NCBI GenBank assembly: GCA_021545625.1
Contig: JAJRVH010000064.1
Coordinates: 1-6,678 of the forward strand
Origin: Zetaproteobacteria bacterium
Lineage (GTDB): Bacteria; Pseudomonadota; Zetaproteobacteria; Mariprofundales; Mariprofundaceae
DNA: 6,678 nt
Direction of reading: 5' to 3'
Shown piece by piece: positions 1-6,403 of the stretch; the stretch's first letter is position 1; the number at the start of each line of letters is the position of its first letter. Under the pieces are notes generated by a model. The model saw only the letters and a program-made list of their open reading frames with translations. It did no database searches and was not told the DNA's origin. Both the position numbers and the translations under genes were made by a program.

Positions 1-2798
1 AGAATCTGGCTTCGATCGAGGATCAGCTGACCCAGTTGCGGGACAATCCGGAAGACGAGGATTTGCTCAATGCGATTTTCCGGGTCATCCATACCGTCAA
101 GGGAAGTTGCGGTTTTCTGGGATTATCCGGCCTGGAAAAGGTAGCCCATGCGGGCGAGAACCTGTTGGGAAGAATCCGTGAGCGAAAGTTTTCGGTGACG
201 CCCGATATCGTGAATTTGTTGCTGGAGTGTGCAGATGCGATCAATGCCTTTCTGGAAGGCCTGGAGCTTGATGGGCGCGAGCCGGAGCTGGACCACAGCG
301 ATCTGATCGGTCGCCTGCAGGAGGCGGAACGTACCGTACAGGGGTTGCCGGCCGGGACCGATGAGACGACGGTATCCGCGCAGGACTGGACCTCCGGTTT
401 CGGGCCGGAGATCCGTGATGTCCTTGCCGGACACGGGCTGCATACCCCGCAGCAGGTCATGGACGCCGGTTTTGCTTCGCTGCGTGCGCTGGATGGACTG
501 CAGCCGGCCGATGCCCTGAAGATACTGGGCGTGGCCAAGGTCGTGGCCGGCGGGGGACAGAAAGAGCCGGTCGCCACCACAGAAGATGAGCCGTCGAAAC
601 AGGAAACGGAAAAGACCGATACAGGGGCGCAGTCGACCTCCGACAGAACAGAGGAGGGCACAGAGCCTGTATCGGGAGCCGGGCGCGCATCTGCGCGAAG
701 TGGCAAGGGTGCGGGAAGTATCCGTGTCGATGTCGAGTTGCTCGATTCGCTGATGAATCAGGTCGGCGAACTGGTGCTGACCCGTAATCGCCTGTTGCAG
801 ATGGTGCACGATTCCGGTTCGATGGAGTTCATGCGGGTCGGGCGGGAACTCGACCATGTAACGGAGCGATTGCAGACTCAGCCTTTGCAGACGCGTATGC
901 AGCCGATCAAGACCATCTGGAATGCCGTGCCGCGCGTGGTGCGCGATATGAGTCGTCAGCTGAACAAACGGATCCGGGTACGGATGGACGGCGAGGAAAC
1001 GGAGCTGGATCGCAGCATTCTCAATGCCCTGAAGGATCCGTTGACCCATATTATTCGGAACAGCTGCGATCATGGCATCGAGATGCCGGAACAGCGTCGC
1101 CTGGCCGGTAAGCCCGAAGAGGGCGAACTGAAGCTGTCCGCTACTCAGGAATCGGGCTACATCGTGATTCTGATTGAGGATGATGGCGGCGGTATTGATC
1201 CCGGCAAGGTCAAGGACAAGGCCGTGGCGATGGGTGTGATCAGCGAGGAGGATGCGCTCTCCCTGGCCGATCAGCAGGCGTTGCAGTTGATTTTCAATGC
1301 CGGTTTGTCGACGGCGGAAAGGGTGAGCAATCTTTCCGGCCGCGGCGTGGGCATGGACGTGGTGCGTACCGAGATCGAAAAGGTCGGTGGCACAGTTGAT
1401 ATCAGCAGCGCTCCGGGCCGTGGAACGACCCTGCGCATTCGCATTCCGCTGACGCTGGCCATTATTTCAGCCATGGTGATCGGCTGTCGCGGCCAGCGTT
1501 TTGCTGTGCCCCAGATCAGTATTCGGGAGTTGCTCAGTGCGCCGGCATCCTCCGATAGCTGGCGAACTATCGGAGGACGTCCGTTTTATCATCTGCGGGG
1601 GCGATTGTTGCCGGTGTTGTCGCTTGCAGGGGCATTGCGCATGGATGACGGCCGGGAGGCGGAGAAGAGCGGCTCGATCGTCGTGATTGATGCCGGAGAA
1701 CGAAAGTTCGGCATGTTCGTGGACGAGATTTTTGGAGCCGAGGAAATCGTCGTGAAGCCGCTTGGTATCCATTTTTCGCATCTCGGTATTTATGGCGGTT
1801 GCAGTATTCTCGGCGACGGCAGCGTGATTCCGATCATGGACTGCAACGGTCTGGCCCAGATGATGTCCCTGTCCGATACGCCTCAGTCTGCCGAAGCGGG
1901 CGATGAAGAAGAGCAGGACGAGGGAGCACATCATCTGCAGCATGTGCTGATATTCGGGCATGATCAGCAACGCTATGCGGTGCCGATGGCGCTGATCGAG
2001 CGGCTTGAAGCGCTGGATGCGGGACAGGTCGAGCGCTCAGGTGCAGGCGAGGTGATGCAATACCGCGACAATACCGTGATTCCGGTGTTGCGCTGGGGCG
2101 ACCTGATCGGCCGGGAAACGGAAGTTCGGGATGAATATTTCGGGCTGATTCTTGCCGATGGCGGCCATCATATTTGTCTGCTTGTTGATGAGATCGTCGA
2201 TATTCTGGAAGTGCCGCTGGAGATCAAAAAGCCGAGCCCGGAGGAATTTTTTCTCGGCACGTCCGTGATTCTGGGGCAGGCAACCGAAATCGTGGATATT
2301 TTCGACGTGATCAAACATGGCGGCACCAACTGGTTCTGCGGGCGAGAGGCACAGACAGCCGATCCGCAGCAGCGCAAGCAGGTGCTGTTTGCCGAAGACG
2401 CCCCATTCTTCCGCAATCTGGTTTTGCCCGTGCTTGAGTCAATGGGGCTGGACGTGCTGATCGCCGAGGATGGCAGACAGGCCTGCGCCCTGCTGGCCCG
2501 ACATGTGCCGGATCTGGTCCTGACCGATATCGAAATGCCGCATGTCGATGGCTATGAGCTGGCCCGCTGGATTGGCGAACAGCCGCATTTGAAGGGCGTG
2601 CCGGTGGCGGCGCTGACCGCAACGCCGCCGTCCGATGACGACGAGAAACGCCGGCTGTTTGACGATGTGCTGGCCAAGTTCGACAGACATTCGCTGGTTG
2701 CCTATCTTGAAAGGCTTCTGTTCGGCGAAGCGGGAAAGGCGCACACATCCCGGCCGCATGCCGAAGTTGTTTACGACAGGGAGGTGGCCGATGTCTGA
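1..2798 (+). CDS. cheA: Hybrid chemotaxis histidine kinase CheA with second CheW-like domain and C-terminal receiver (5' partial)
   Basis: This is the cytoplasmic kinase of a chemosensory array: it autophosphorylates on an Hpt histidine and passes phosphate to receivers. The frame is open from the first full codon at base 3, so the start lies outside. Residues below count from the TTG at 36. The Hpt domain has His19 in HTVKGSCGFLG; E. coli CheA has its His at 48, so about 20 residues are probably missing. A linker (100-228) replaces P2 and contains a helix-hairpin-helix-like segment. Dimerisation (229-310) and ATPase (310-475) domains follow, with N box around Asn342, DDGGGID at 382 and GRGVGMD at 435. 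P5 is at 476-611. After an acidic linker comes a second CheW-like domain (634-762), then a receiver (782-898) with Glu787/Asp788, Asp831, Thr861 and Lys881. All catalytic motifs look intact. The family call is firm; the signalling output (taxis, pili or other) cannot be told. Confidence 0.97.
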   Translation, partial: NLASIEDQLTQLRDNPEDEDLLNAIFRVIHTVKGSCGFLGLSGLEKVAHAGENLLGRIRERKFSVTPDIVNLLLECADAINAFLEGLELDGREPELDHSDLIGRLQEAERTVQGLPAGTDETTVSAQDWTSGFGPEIRDVLAGHGLHTPQQVMDAGFASLRALDGLQPADALKILGVAKVVAGGGQKEPVATTEDEPSKQETEKTDTGAQSTSDRTEEGTEPVSGAGRASARSGKGAGSIRVDVELLDSLMNQVGELVLTRNRLLQMVHDSGSMEFMRVGRELDHVTERLQTQPLQTRMQPIKTIWNAVPRVVRDMSRQLNKRIRVRMDGEETELDRSILNALKDPLTHIIRNSCDHGIEMPEQRRLAGKPEEGELKLSATQESGYIVILIEDDGGGIDPGKVKDKAVAMGVISEEDALSLADQQALQLIFNAGLSTAERVSNLSGRGVGMDVVRTEIEKVGGTVDISSAPGRGTTLRIRIPLTLAIISAMVIGCRGQRFAVPQISIRELLSAPASSDSWRTIGGRPFYHLRGRLLPVLSLAGALRMDDGREAEKSGSIVVIDAGERKFGMFVDEIFGAEEIVVKPLGIHFSHLGIYGGCSILGDGSVIPIMDCNGLAQMMSLSDTPQSAEAGDEEEQDEGAHHLQHVLIFGHDQQRYAVPMALIERLEALDAGQVERSGAGEVMQYRDNTVIPVLRWGDLIGRETEVRDEYFGLILADGGHHICLLVDEIVDILEVPLEIKKPSPEEFFLGTSVILGQATEIVDIFDVIKHGGTNWFCGREAQTADPQQRKQVLFAEDAPFFRNLVLPVLESMGLDVLIAEDGRQACALLARHVPDLVLTDIEMPHVDGYELARWIGEQPHLKGVPVAALTATPPSDDDEKRRLFDDVLAKFDRHSLVAYLERLLFGEAGKAHTSRPHAEVVYDREVADV
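405..551 (+). other. Helix-hairpin-helix-like segment in the CheA linker
   Basis: Residues about 124-172 (numbered from the TTG at 36) lie between the Hpt and dimerisation domains, where P2 normally sits. They follow the pattern GHGLHTPQQV, then LRALDGLQPADA, then an alanine-containing helix. This resembles the helix-hairpin-helix repeats of the NusA C-terminus and the RNA polymerase alpha CTD (L..hGh.T...h......L..h.Gh....A..h...A). The similarity is recalled by eye, not from a search. The segment is flanked by low-complexity polar sequence, as expected for a small folded module on a flexible tether. Its function is unknown; it could bind protein or DNA, or be a chance likeness. Confidence 0.5.
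1935..2321 (+). other. Second CheW-like (SH3-type) domain inside CheA
   Basis: Residues about 634-762 (numbered from the TTG at 36) repeat the CheW fold pattern seen in P5. They have an opening strand with HVLIFGHDQQRYAVP, a middle VIPVLRWGDLIG matching the family's 'hPhhDL' turn, then CLLVDEIVDILEV and a closing VDIFDVIKH. The domain is diverged from P5 (residues 476-611) and separated from it by an acidic linker rich in Asp/Glu (612-633). Tandem CheW-like domains occur in some hybrid CheA proteins. By inference it could provide an additional contact within the receptor-kinase array. Confidence 0.85.
2379..2729 (+). other. C-terminal receiver (REC) domain of CheA
   Basis: Residues about 782-898 (numbered from the TTG at 36) form a response-regulator receiver. 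The acidic pair is Glu787-Asp788 in FAEDAPF, the phosphoacceptor is Asp831 in VLTDIEMP (codon 2526-2528), the switch threonine is Thr861 in AALTAT, and the conserved lysine is Lys881 in VLAKFDR. Every residue needed for phosphorylation is present. It could act as an internal phosphate acceptor or sink, or as an output. Which one applies cannot be told from sequence. Confidence 0.93.
2780..2784 (+). promoter_or_regulatory. Ribosome binding site of cheW
   Basis: GGAGG lies six bases before the ATG at 2791, inside the last codons of cheA. It fixes the cheW start. The same frame is open further upstream, to a possible ATG at 2635, but no CheW homology begins there. Confidence 0.85.
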
Positions 2799-3297
2799 TA
2801 AGGACAGCACCGTCATGCCCCGTGGCGAAAGTCCGCGGCAGGCAACCGAAGTCCTGATATGTCGGGTCGGAGAACAGTGGGTCGGCCTGCAGGTTGCGCA
2901 GGTGCGCGAGGTGATTACACCGCAGGTTTGTACGCCGATGCCGCTGAGCTCCGATGCCGTGCTCGGCCTGATCAATCTGCGGGGGCGGGTCATCACGCAG
3001 CTTGATGTCAGGCAGGTGATGGGCCTTTCCCCGATACAGGGGAAGAACTATCGCATCGCCATCGTCGAAACCTCCGGGGGGGAGGATTTCGGTCTGGCGA
3101 TCGATGAGGTCGGCGAGGTGGTTGGTATACAGGCCGATGATTACGAACCGACGCCGGCGACCTTGCCGAATGTCTGGCGGGATGTCAGCGATGGCGTGAT
3201 CGACTGGCATGATCATGTGATTGTGCTGATGGATGTGGAACGCTTTATCGCCGCCACCCTGCCGGAGGAGCCGGAAGTTCGTGCCCTGCAGATGTGA
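2791..3297 (+). CDS. cheW: Chemotaxis adaptor CheW
   Basis: CheW is the cytoplasmic scaffold that couples receptors to CheA. The 168-residue product is one CheW domain with a polar N-terminal tail of about 18 residues, close to the usual length. Visible family motifs are TEVLICRVGEQWVGLQVAQV at the first strand and AVLGLINLRGRVITQLDVR, the receptor- and kinase-contact turn with its conserved NLRG. FGLAIDEVGEVV and a closing VIVLMDVERFI follow. The ATG overlaps the cheA stop (8 shared bases, ATGTCTGA) and has a strong GGAGG, so the two genes are probably translationally coupled. Its 3' end overlaps cheB. Nothing is missing. With P5 and the second domain of CheA it is the third CheW-like module in a row in this operon. 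Confidence 0.95.
   Translation: MSDKDSTVMPRGESPRQATEVLICRVGEQWVGLQVAQVREVITPQVCTPMPLSSDAVLGLINLRGRVITQLDVRQVMGLSPIQGKNYRIAIVETSGGEDFGLAIDEVGEVVGIQADDYEPTPATLPNVWRDVSDGVIDWHDHVIVLMDVERFIAATLPEEPEVRALQM
3264..3270 (+). promoter_or_regulatory. Probable ribosome binding site of cheB
   Basis: GGAGGAG within the 3' end of cheW ends ten bases before the GTG at 3281. A second purine tract, GGAAG at 3273-3277, sits three bases before it. Spacing is not ideal, but no better site precedes the alternative ATG at 3233. The tract therefore favours the GTG start. Confidence 0.55.
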
Positions 3298-3880
3298 AAA
3301 GCGCTTTCAGGCCGATATTGTCGCCATTGGAGCCAGTACCGGAGGGCCGGCCGCATTGAGCACCGTGGTATCCGCGCTGCCGGATGGTCTGAATGTCCCG
3401 GTTGTGATTGTCCAGCATATGCCGGCGCAGTTCCTTCACAGTCTGGCCCAGCGCATGGGGCGCGAATCCGGCAAACCTTGCGTGGTGGCCAGTGAGGGCA
3501 TGCCCCTGCATGCGGGGCGGATTCATATCGCGCCCGGGGACATTCACAGCGAAGTGGCGCGCAGCCGGAACGGGCTTGTCATGCGGCTGGTGGACGGGCC
3601 GAAGCTTCATTCCTGCCGGCCGGCGGTTGACAGAACCTTTCTGTCGCTGGGGAAGCTTGCGCCGGGCGTGAAAACGCTCGCCGTCGTGCTGACGGGCATG
3701 GGTTCGGACGGAGCCGAAGGGGCCAAGGCCATTGCTGAAGCCGGCGGTTGTGTGATTGTTCAGGATGAGGCAAGCAGTATCGTCTGGGGCATGCCCGGTG
3801 CTGTAGTCAGGGCATTGATGGAGGCCGAGCAGTTTCCATTGTCCGGAATCGCTGATGCAATCATGCGCCATGTCCGCTGA
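3281..3880 (+). CDS. cheB: Receptor methylesterase CheB, catalytic domain only (no receiver)
   Basis: CheB hydrolyses glutamyl methyl esters on chemoreceptors (in some species it also deamidates glutamine), which resets the array. With the GTG start the product is 199 residues, the size of the esterase domain alone; standard CheB is about 350 because of an N-terminal receiver and linker. The triad is intact: Ser19 in IGASTGGP, His46 in VQHMP and Asp143 in GMGSDGA. RIHIAPGD (80-87) and the VWGMPGAVV stretch near the C-terminus are also typical. The preceding bases are cheW coding sequence, so the receiver is absent by architecture and no frameshift is seen. The gene overlaps cheW by 17 bases and cheR at its other end. 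An ATG at 3233 would add 16 residues of non-homologous sequence. Activity must be controlled without an attached receiver, possibly through the CheA receiver or not at all. Confidence 0.95.
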   Translation: MPCRCEKRFQADIVAIGASTGGPAALSTVVSALPDGLNVPVVIVQHMPAQFLHSLAQRMGRESGKPCVVASEGMPLHAGRIHIAPGDIHSEVARSRNGLVMRLVDGPKLHSCRPAVDRTFLSLGKLAPGVKTLAVVLTGMGSDGAEGAKAIAEAGGCVIVQDEASSIVWGMPGAVVRALMEAEQFPLSGIADAIMRHVR

Positions 3881-4697
3881 GTTCGATTATATACGGAAGT
3901 TTCTTTCCAGAAAGATCGGTCTGCATCTGGGTGATGACAAGGATTATCTGGTCAGGGTCCGGGCGCGCTCAGTCCTGACCGAGCATGGGCTGGATGACCT
4001 TGGCGAGCTGGTCCGGCTGATGCGGCGGGATGCAGGGAGCATCGCCGTTCGCCAGTTTCTCGATGCGATGACGACCAATGAAACCCTGTTTTTTCGCGAT
4101 GGTTATCCGTTCGATGCCCTGAGCGAGCTGATTCTTCCCGGGTTGGCCGTCCGCGGGCGATCCGATCCCGTCCGGCTCTGGTCGGCGGCCGCTTCGACCG
4201 GACAGGAGGCGTATTCGATGGCCATGTGCGCCAGTGACTGTTTTGCCGATGCTGGCCGGCGCGTCCGGGTTTTCGGCAGCGACTGTTCCGCCCTCGCGAT
4301 CCGGCAGGCTCGCGAGGGCGTATATACGTCTATGCAGATACACAGGGGGCTGCCCGAACAGAAGCTGAAGCGGTTTTTCGAACCGCACGACGGTCGCTGG
4401 AAAGTGCGTTTCCCGCTGCAGCAGATGGTTCATTTTGAACAGGCGAATCTGGTCTGCGACGACCTGGTGGCACAGATGCGTCCCTATGGTCCGTTCGATG
4501 TCGTCTTTTGCCGGCATGTGCTGATCTATTTTTCCCTGGAGGAGCGGAGCCGTGTGATTGATCGCATTGCCCGCTGCATGTGTCCCGGAGGTTTCCTGAT
4601 TACAAGCGCGGCTGAAACGCCGATAGGCCGTACTACGGCATGGGACAGGGTGATGTTTCAGGGTAAGCGCCTGTGGCGTTTGCGCAGGGTATGGTAA
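3855..4697 (+). CDS. cheR: Chemoreceptor methyltransferase CheR
   Basis: CheR transfers a methyl group from S-adenosylmethionine to receptor glutamates, opposing CheB. The product is 280 residues, the normal size. It has the small N-terminal helical domain (about 8-95, ending in TTNETLFFRD and a proline-containing ILPG) and the Rossmann-type methyltransferase domain. The latter shows RLWSAAASTGQEAYSMAM, the acidic loop with Asp143 in FGSDCS, and VVFCRHVLIYF at 216-226. Two family positions differ: Gln117 where TGEE is usual, and His221 where FCRN is usual. The fold motifs are otherwise intact, so it is probably active, though this is not certain. The start at 3855 has a weak GGA seven bases before it; ATG 3870 is equally possible and gives a more typical N-terminus. 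The gene overlaps cheB by 26 (or 11) bases and is the last gene of the block. Confidence 0.93.
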   Translation: MQSCAMSAEFDYIRKFLSRKIGLHLGDDKDYLVRVRARSVLTEHGLDDLGELVRLMRRDAGSIAVRQFLDAMTTNETLFFRDGYPFDALSELILPGLAVRGRSDPVRLWSAAASTGQEAYSMAMCASDCFADAGRRVRVFGSDCSALAIRQAREGVYTSMQIHRGLPEQKLKRFFEPHDGRWKVRFPLQQMVHFEQANLVCDDLVAQMRPYGPFDVVFCRHVLIYFSLEERSRVIDRIARCMCPGGFLITSAAETPIGRTTAWDRVMFQGKRLWRLRRVW

Positions 4698-4710
4698 CGG
4701 GGCGTTTCAG
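4612..4710. repeat. Ten-base inverted repeat spanning the convergent junction
   Basis: CTGAAACGCC at 4612-4621 is the exact reverse complement of GGCGTTTCAG at 4701-4710, with 79 bases between. The pair brackets the end of cheR and the stop of kdsB. The loop is long and no T-tract follows either arm, so it is not a classical intrinsic terminator. It may be chance. Confidence 0.3.
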
Positions 4711-5432
4711 GAGCTGAAGGACAGAAGCCTTTCGGCACGGGCGAGATCGGCGGGTGTGTCGACGCCGATGCAGTGGAAGTCGCCGACGGTGACAGCAATG
4801 TCGTAGCCGTGATGCAGCACGCGCAGCTGCTCCAGCTGTTCACTCCGCTCGGACTCACAGGAGTCCAGTGCCGGATAAGTCAGCAGGAACTCGCGCCGGT
4901 AGGCATACAGGCCGACATGCTGGAGTGCCGTCGTGACATCTTCCGATCGCGGAAACGGAATCGCCGCCCGGCTGAAGTACATGGCCCGGCCTTTTGCATT
5001 GGCCACGACCTTGACGACATTGGCGTCGGTGAGGTCATCCGGATTGCGAAGCGGATGCGCCAGCGTCGCCATCGGCAGACGGGCGTCATCCTTGAATGGT
5101 TCGACAACGGCGCGGATGGCGGCCGGATCGATCAGCGGCTCATCGCCCTGTACGTTGACAATCACATCGCAATCGATGGAAGCGACCGCCTCGGCCAGGC
5201 GTTCGGAGCCGCTGGCATGGTCGGCGCGGGTCATGCGGACATCGGCGCCATTGCCCCGGACGACCCCGGCAATGCGCTCGTCGTCGGTGGCGACGAATAC
5301 CGGCCCGATACCGGCGGCCAGCGCCCGCTCGACGACATGCAGGATCATCGGCTTGCCGGCCAGACTGGCCAGCGGCTTGCCCGGAAAACGCGTGGAGCCC
5401 ATGCGGGCCGGGATGCCGATGGCGATATTCAT
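4707..5432 (-). CDS. kdsB: 3-deoxy-manno-octulosonate cytidylyltransferase (CMP-Kdo synthetase)
   Basis: KdsB activates Kdo with CTP to CMP-Kdo and pyrophosphate, the donor used to build the LPS inner core on lipid A. It is a cytoplasmic enzyme. The product has 241 residues (E. coli 248). It starts with MNIAIGIPARMGSTRFPGKP, the nucleotide-binding loop, followed by GKPMILHVVERA and VATDDERI (47-54). NVQGDEP (93-99) carries the metal-binding Asp97. HVGLYAYRREFL, EQLEQLRVL and IGVDTPADLARAE close the protein as expected. The frame is open upstream of this ATG, but the preceding residues belong to the antisense of hldA and have no family match. One base separates the hldA stop from this ATG, which suggests coupled translation. 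Its stop lies 9 bases from the convergent cheR stop. Confidence 0.97.
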   Translation of the reverse strand: MNIAIGIPARMGSTRFPGKPLASLAGKPMILHVVERALAAGIGPVFVATDDERIAGVVRGNGADVRMTRADHASGSERLAEAVASIDCDVIVNVQGDEPLIDPAAIRAVVEPFKDDARLPMATLAHPLRNPDDLTDANVVKVVANAKGRAMYFSRAAIPFPRSEDVTTALQHVGLYAYRREFLLTYPALDSCESERSEQLEQLRVLHHGYDIAVTVGDFHCIGVDTPADLARAERLLSFSS

Positions 5433-5433
5433 C

Positions 5434-6354
5434 TTACCCGTGCGCCTCGATTTCCTGCCAGTCGGCGGTGGCGGTGCCGAGCTTGCCGACGACCACGCCG
5501 GCGGCCCGGTTGGCCAGATGCGCGGCAGCGAGCGCATCGTCACCGCGCGCCAGACAGGCGGTGAACACGGCAATGACCGTATCGCCGGCGCCGGTGACGT
5601 CGAAGATGTCGCGTGCGACGGTCGGGATATGATGGCTCTGCCTGCCGTCGAACAGCGTCATGCCGCGCTCGGAGCGGGTCAGCAGCACGTATTGCAGGTC
5701 CAGCCGCTGATACAGCGCGTGCGCGATGGCCTCGACATGAGCATCCTCGTTGACGGCCTCCATGCCGGCCATGGCGGCGGCCTCGGCCAGGTTCGGAGTG
5801 ATGACCGTGGCGCCGCGATAGGCATCGGTATGCTCGGGCTTCGGATCGACGGCGATGATGCCGCCCTGCAGGCGGTCGATCAGCCGGCGGATGAAATCGG
5901 GCGTCAGCACGCCCTTGCCGTAATCGGACAGGATAGCGGCGCTTGCGCCGGGCTGCAGCTCGGCCAGCGCTTCCAGCAGCCGGGCATGGCTTTCCGGACT
6001 GGCCGGTTGCGTCCACTCGCGGTCGTAGCGCACGACCTGCTGCTGACGGGCGATGATGCGCGTCTTGATGGCGGTCGGGCGGTTGTTCCTCTTGGTGATC
6101 ACGCCGCGGTCGTCAGAATCGAGTTCGCCGAGACGGCGGTGCACCCAAGCCCCCGGCTCGTCGTCGCCGACCAGTCCGAACATCGCCGAAGGGGTGTCCA
6201 GCGCATGCAGGTTGCGCACGACATTGGCCGAGCCGCCGAGCCGGCGGTCGATGCGCTCCACCGCGACGACCGGCACCGGTGCCTCCGGCGAGATGCGCGA
6301 GACATCGCCCCAGATGAATTCGTCCACAATGATGTCGCCGATGACCAGTATCAA
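5434..6354 (-). CDS. hldA: D-glycero-beta-D-manno-heptose-7-phosphate kinase (stand-alone HldA/RfaE1)
   Basis: This PfkB-family sugar kinase phosphorylates heptose-7-phosphate at C1 with ATP, a step towards ADP-heptose for the LPS inner core. The 306 residues match the kinase half of the enteric HldE fusion and end where the nucleotidyltransferase half would begin, so the adenylyltransferase (HldC type) must be encoded elsewhere. Visible motifs are MILVIGDIIVDEFIWGDV, GGSANVVRNLHAL (40-52), the YDRE turn near 110, SDYGKGVLT (143-151), VDPK (169-172), TPNLAEA and the PfkB signature DVTGAGD (252-258) with catalytic Asp258. The start is TTG, supported by AGGAGA six bases before it; no ATG fits nearby. 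It sits 49 bases after the aminotransferase stop and one base before kdsB. Confidence 0.95.
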   Translation of the reverse strand: MILVIGDIIVDEFIWGDVSRISPEAPVPVVAVERIDRRLGGSANVVRNLHALDTPSAMFGLVGDDEPGAWVHRRLGELDSDDRGVITKRNNRPTAIKTRIIARQQQVVRYDREWTQPASPESHARLLEALAELQPGASAAILSDYGKGVLTPDFIRRLIDRLQGGIIAVDPKPEHTDAYRGATVITPNLAEAAAMAGMEAVNEDAHVEAIAHALYQRLDLQYVLLTRSERGMTLFDGRQSHHIPTVARDIFDVTGAGDTVIAVFTACLARGDDALAAAHLANRAAGVVVGKLGTATADWQEIEAHG

Positions 6355-6360
6355 GATGTT

Positions 6361-6366
6361 TCTCCT
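6361..6366 (-). promoter_or_regulatory. Ribosome binding site of hldA (supports a TTG start)
   Basis: On the minus strand AGGAGA is followed by AACATC and then TTG, a spacing of six bases. This is the best Shine-Dalgarno match on the minus strand. It decides for the TTG at 6354-6352, where the family's N-terminal strand begins. Confidence 0.85.
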
Positions 6367-6403
6367 GGCTGGAATGGATGGAAGGCGGTCAGCATAGGGA
6401 GAT

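Noticed and set aside
2635..2790. Upstream extension of cheW to an ATG at 2635
   Set aside because: The added 52 residues overlap the CheA receiver in another frame, have no CheW similarity, and the ATG at 2791 has a strong GGAGG at good spacing.
2311..3216. A 301-codon minus-strand frame opposite cheA and cheW
   Set aside because: Its product is rich in Arg/Pro/His without recognisable motifs and is fully antisense to conserved chemotaxis domains. The 316-codon minus frame at 123-1073 is the same kind of shadow.
3233..3280. Alternative cheB start at ATG 3233
   Set aside because: No ribosome site precedes it and the added residues are Pro/Arg-rich with no family match. GTG 3281 has purine tracts upstream and starts just before the esterase core.
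4670..4688. Hairpin CCTGTG...CGCAGG near the end of cheR as a terminator
   Set aside because: The stem is only about six pairs including a G-T pair, lies inside coding sequence, and no T-tract follows on either strand.
6355..6403. Promoter for hldA in the 49-base gap
   Set aside because: A TATGCT at 6391-6396 on the minus strand resembles a -10 box, but the matching -35 position reads TATCCA, only three of six consensus bases. Read-through from the aminotransferase gene is the simpler reading.
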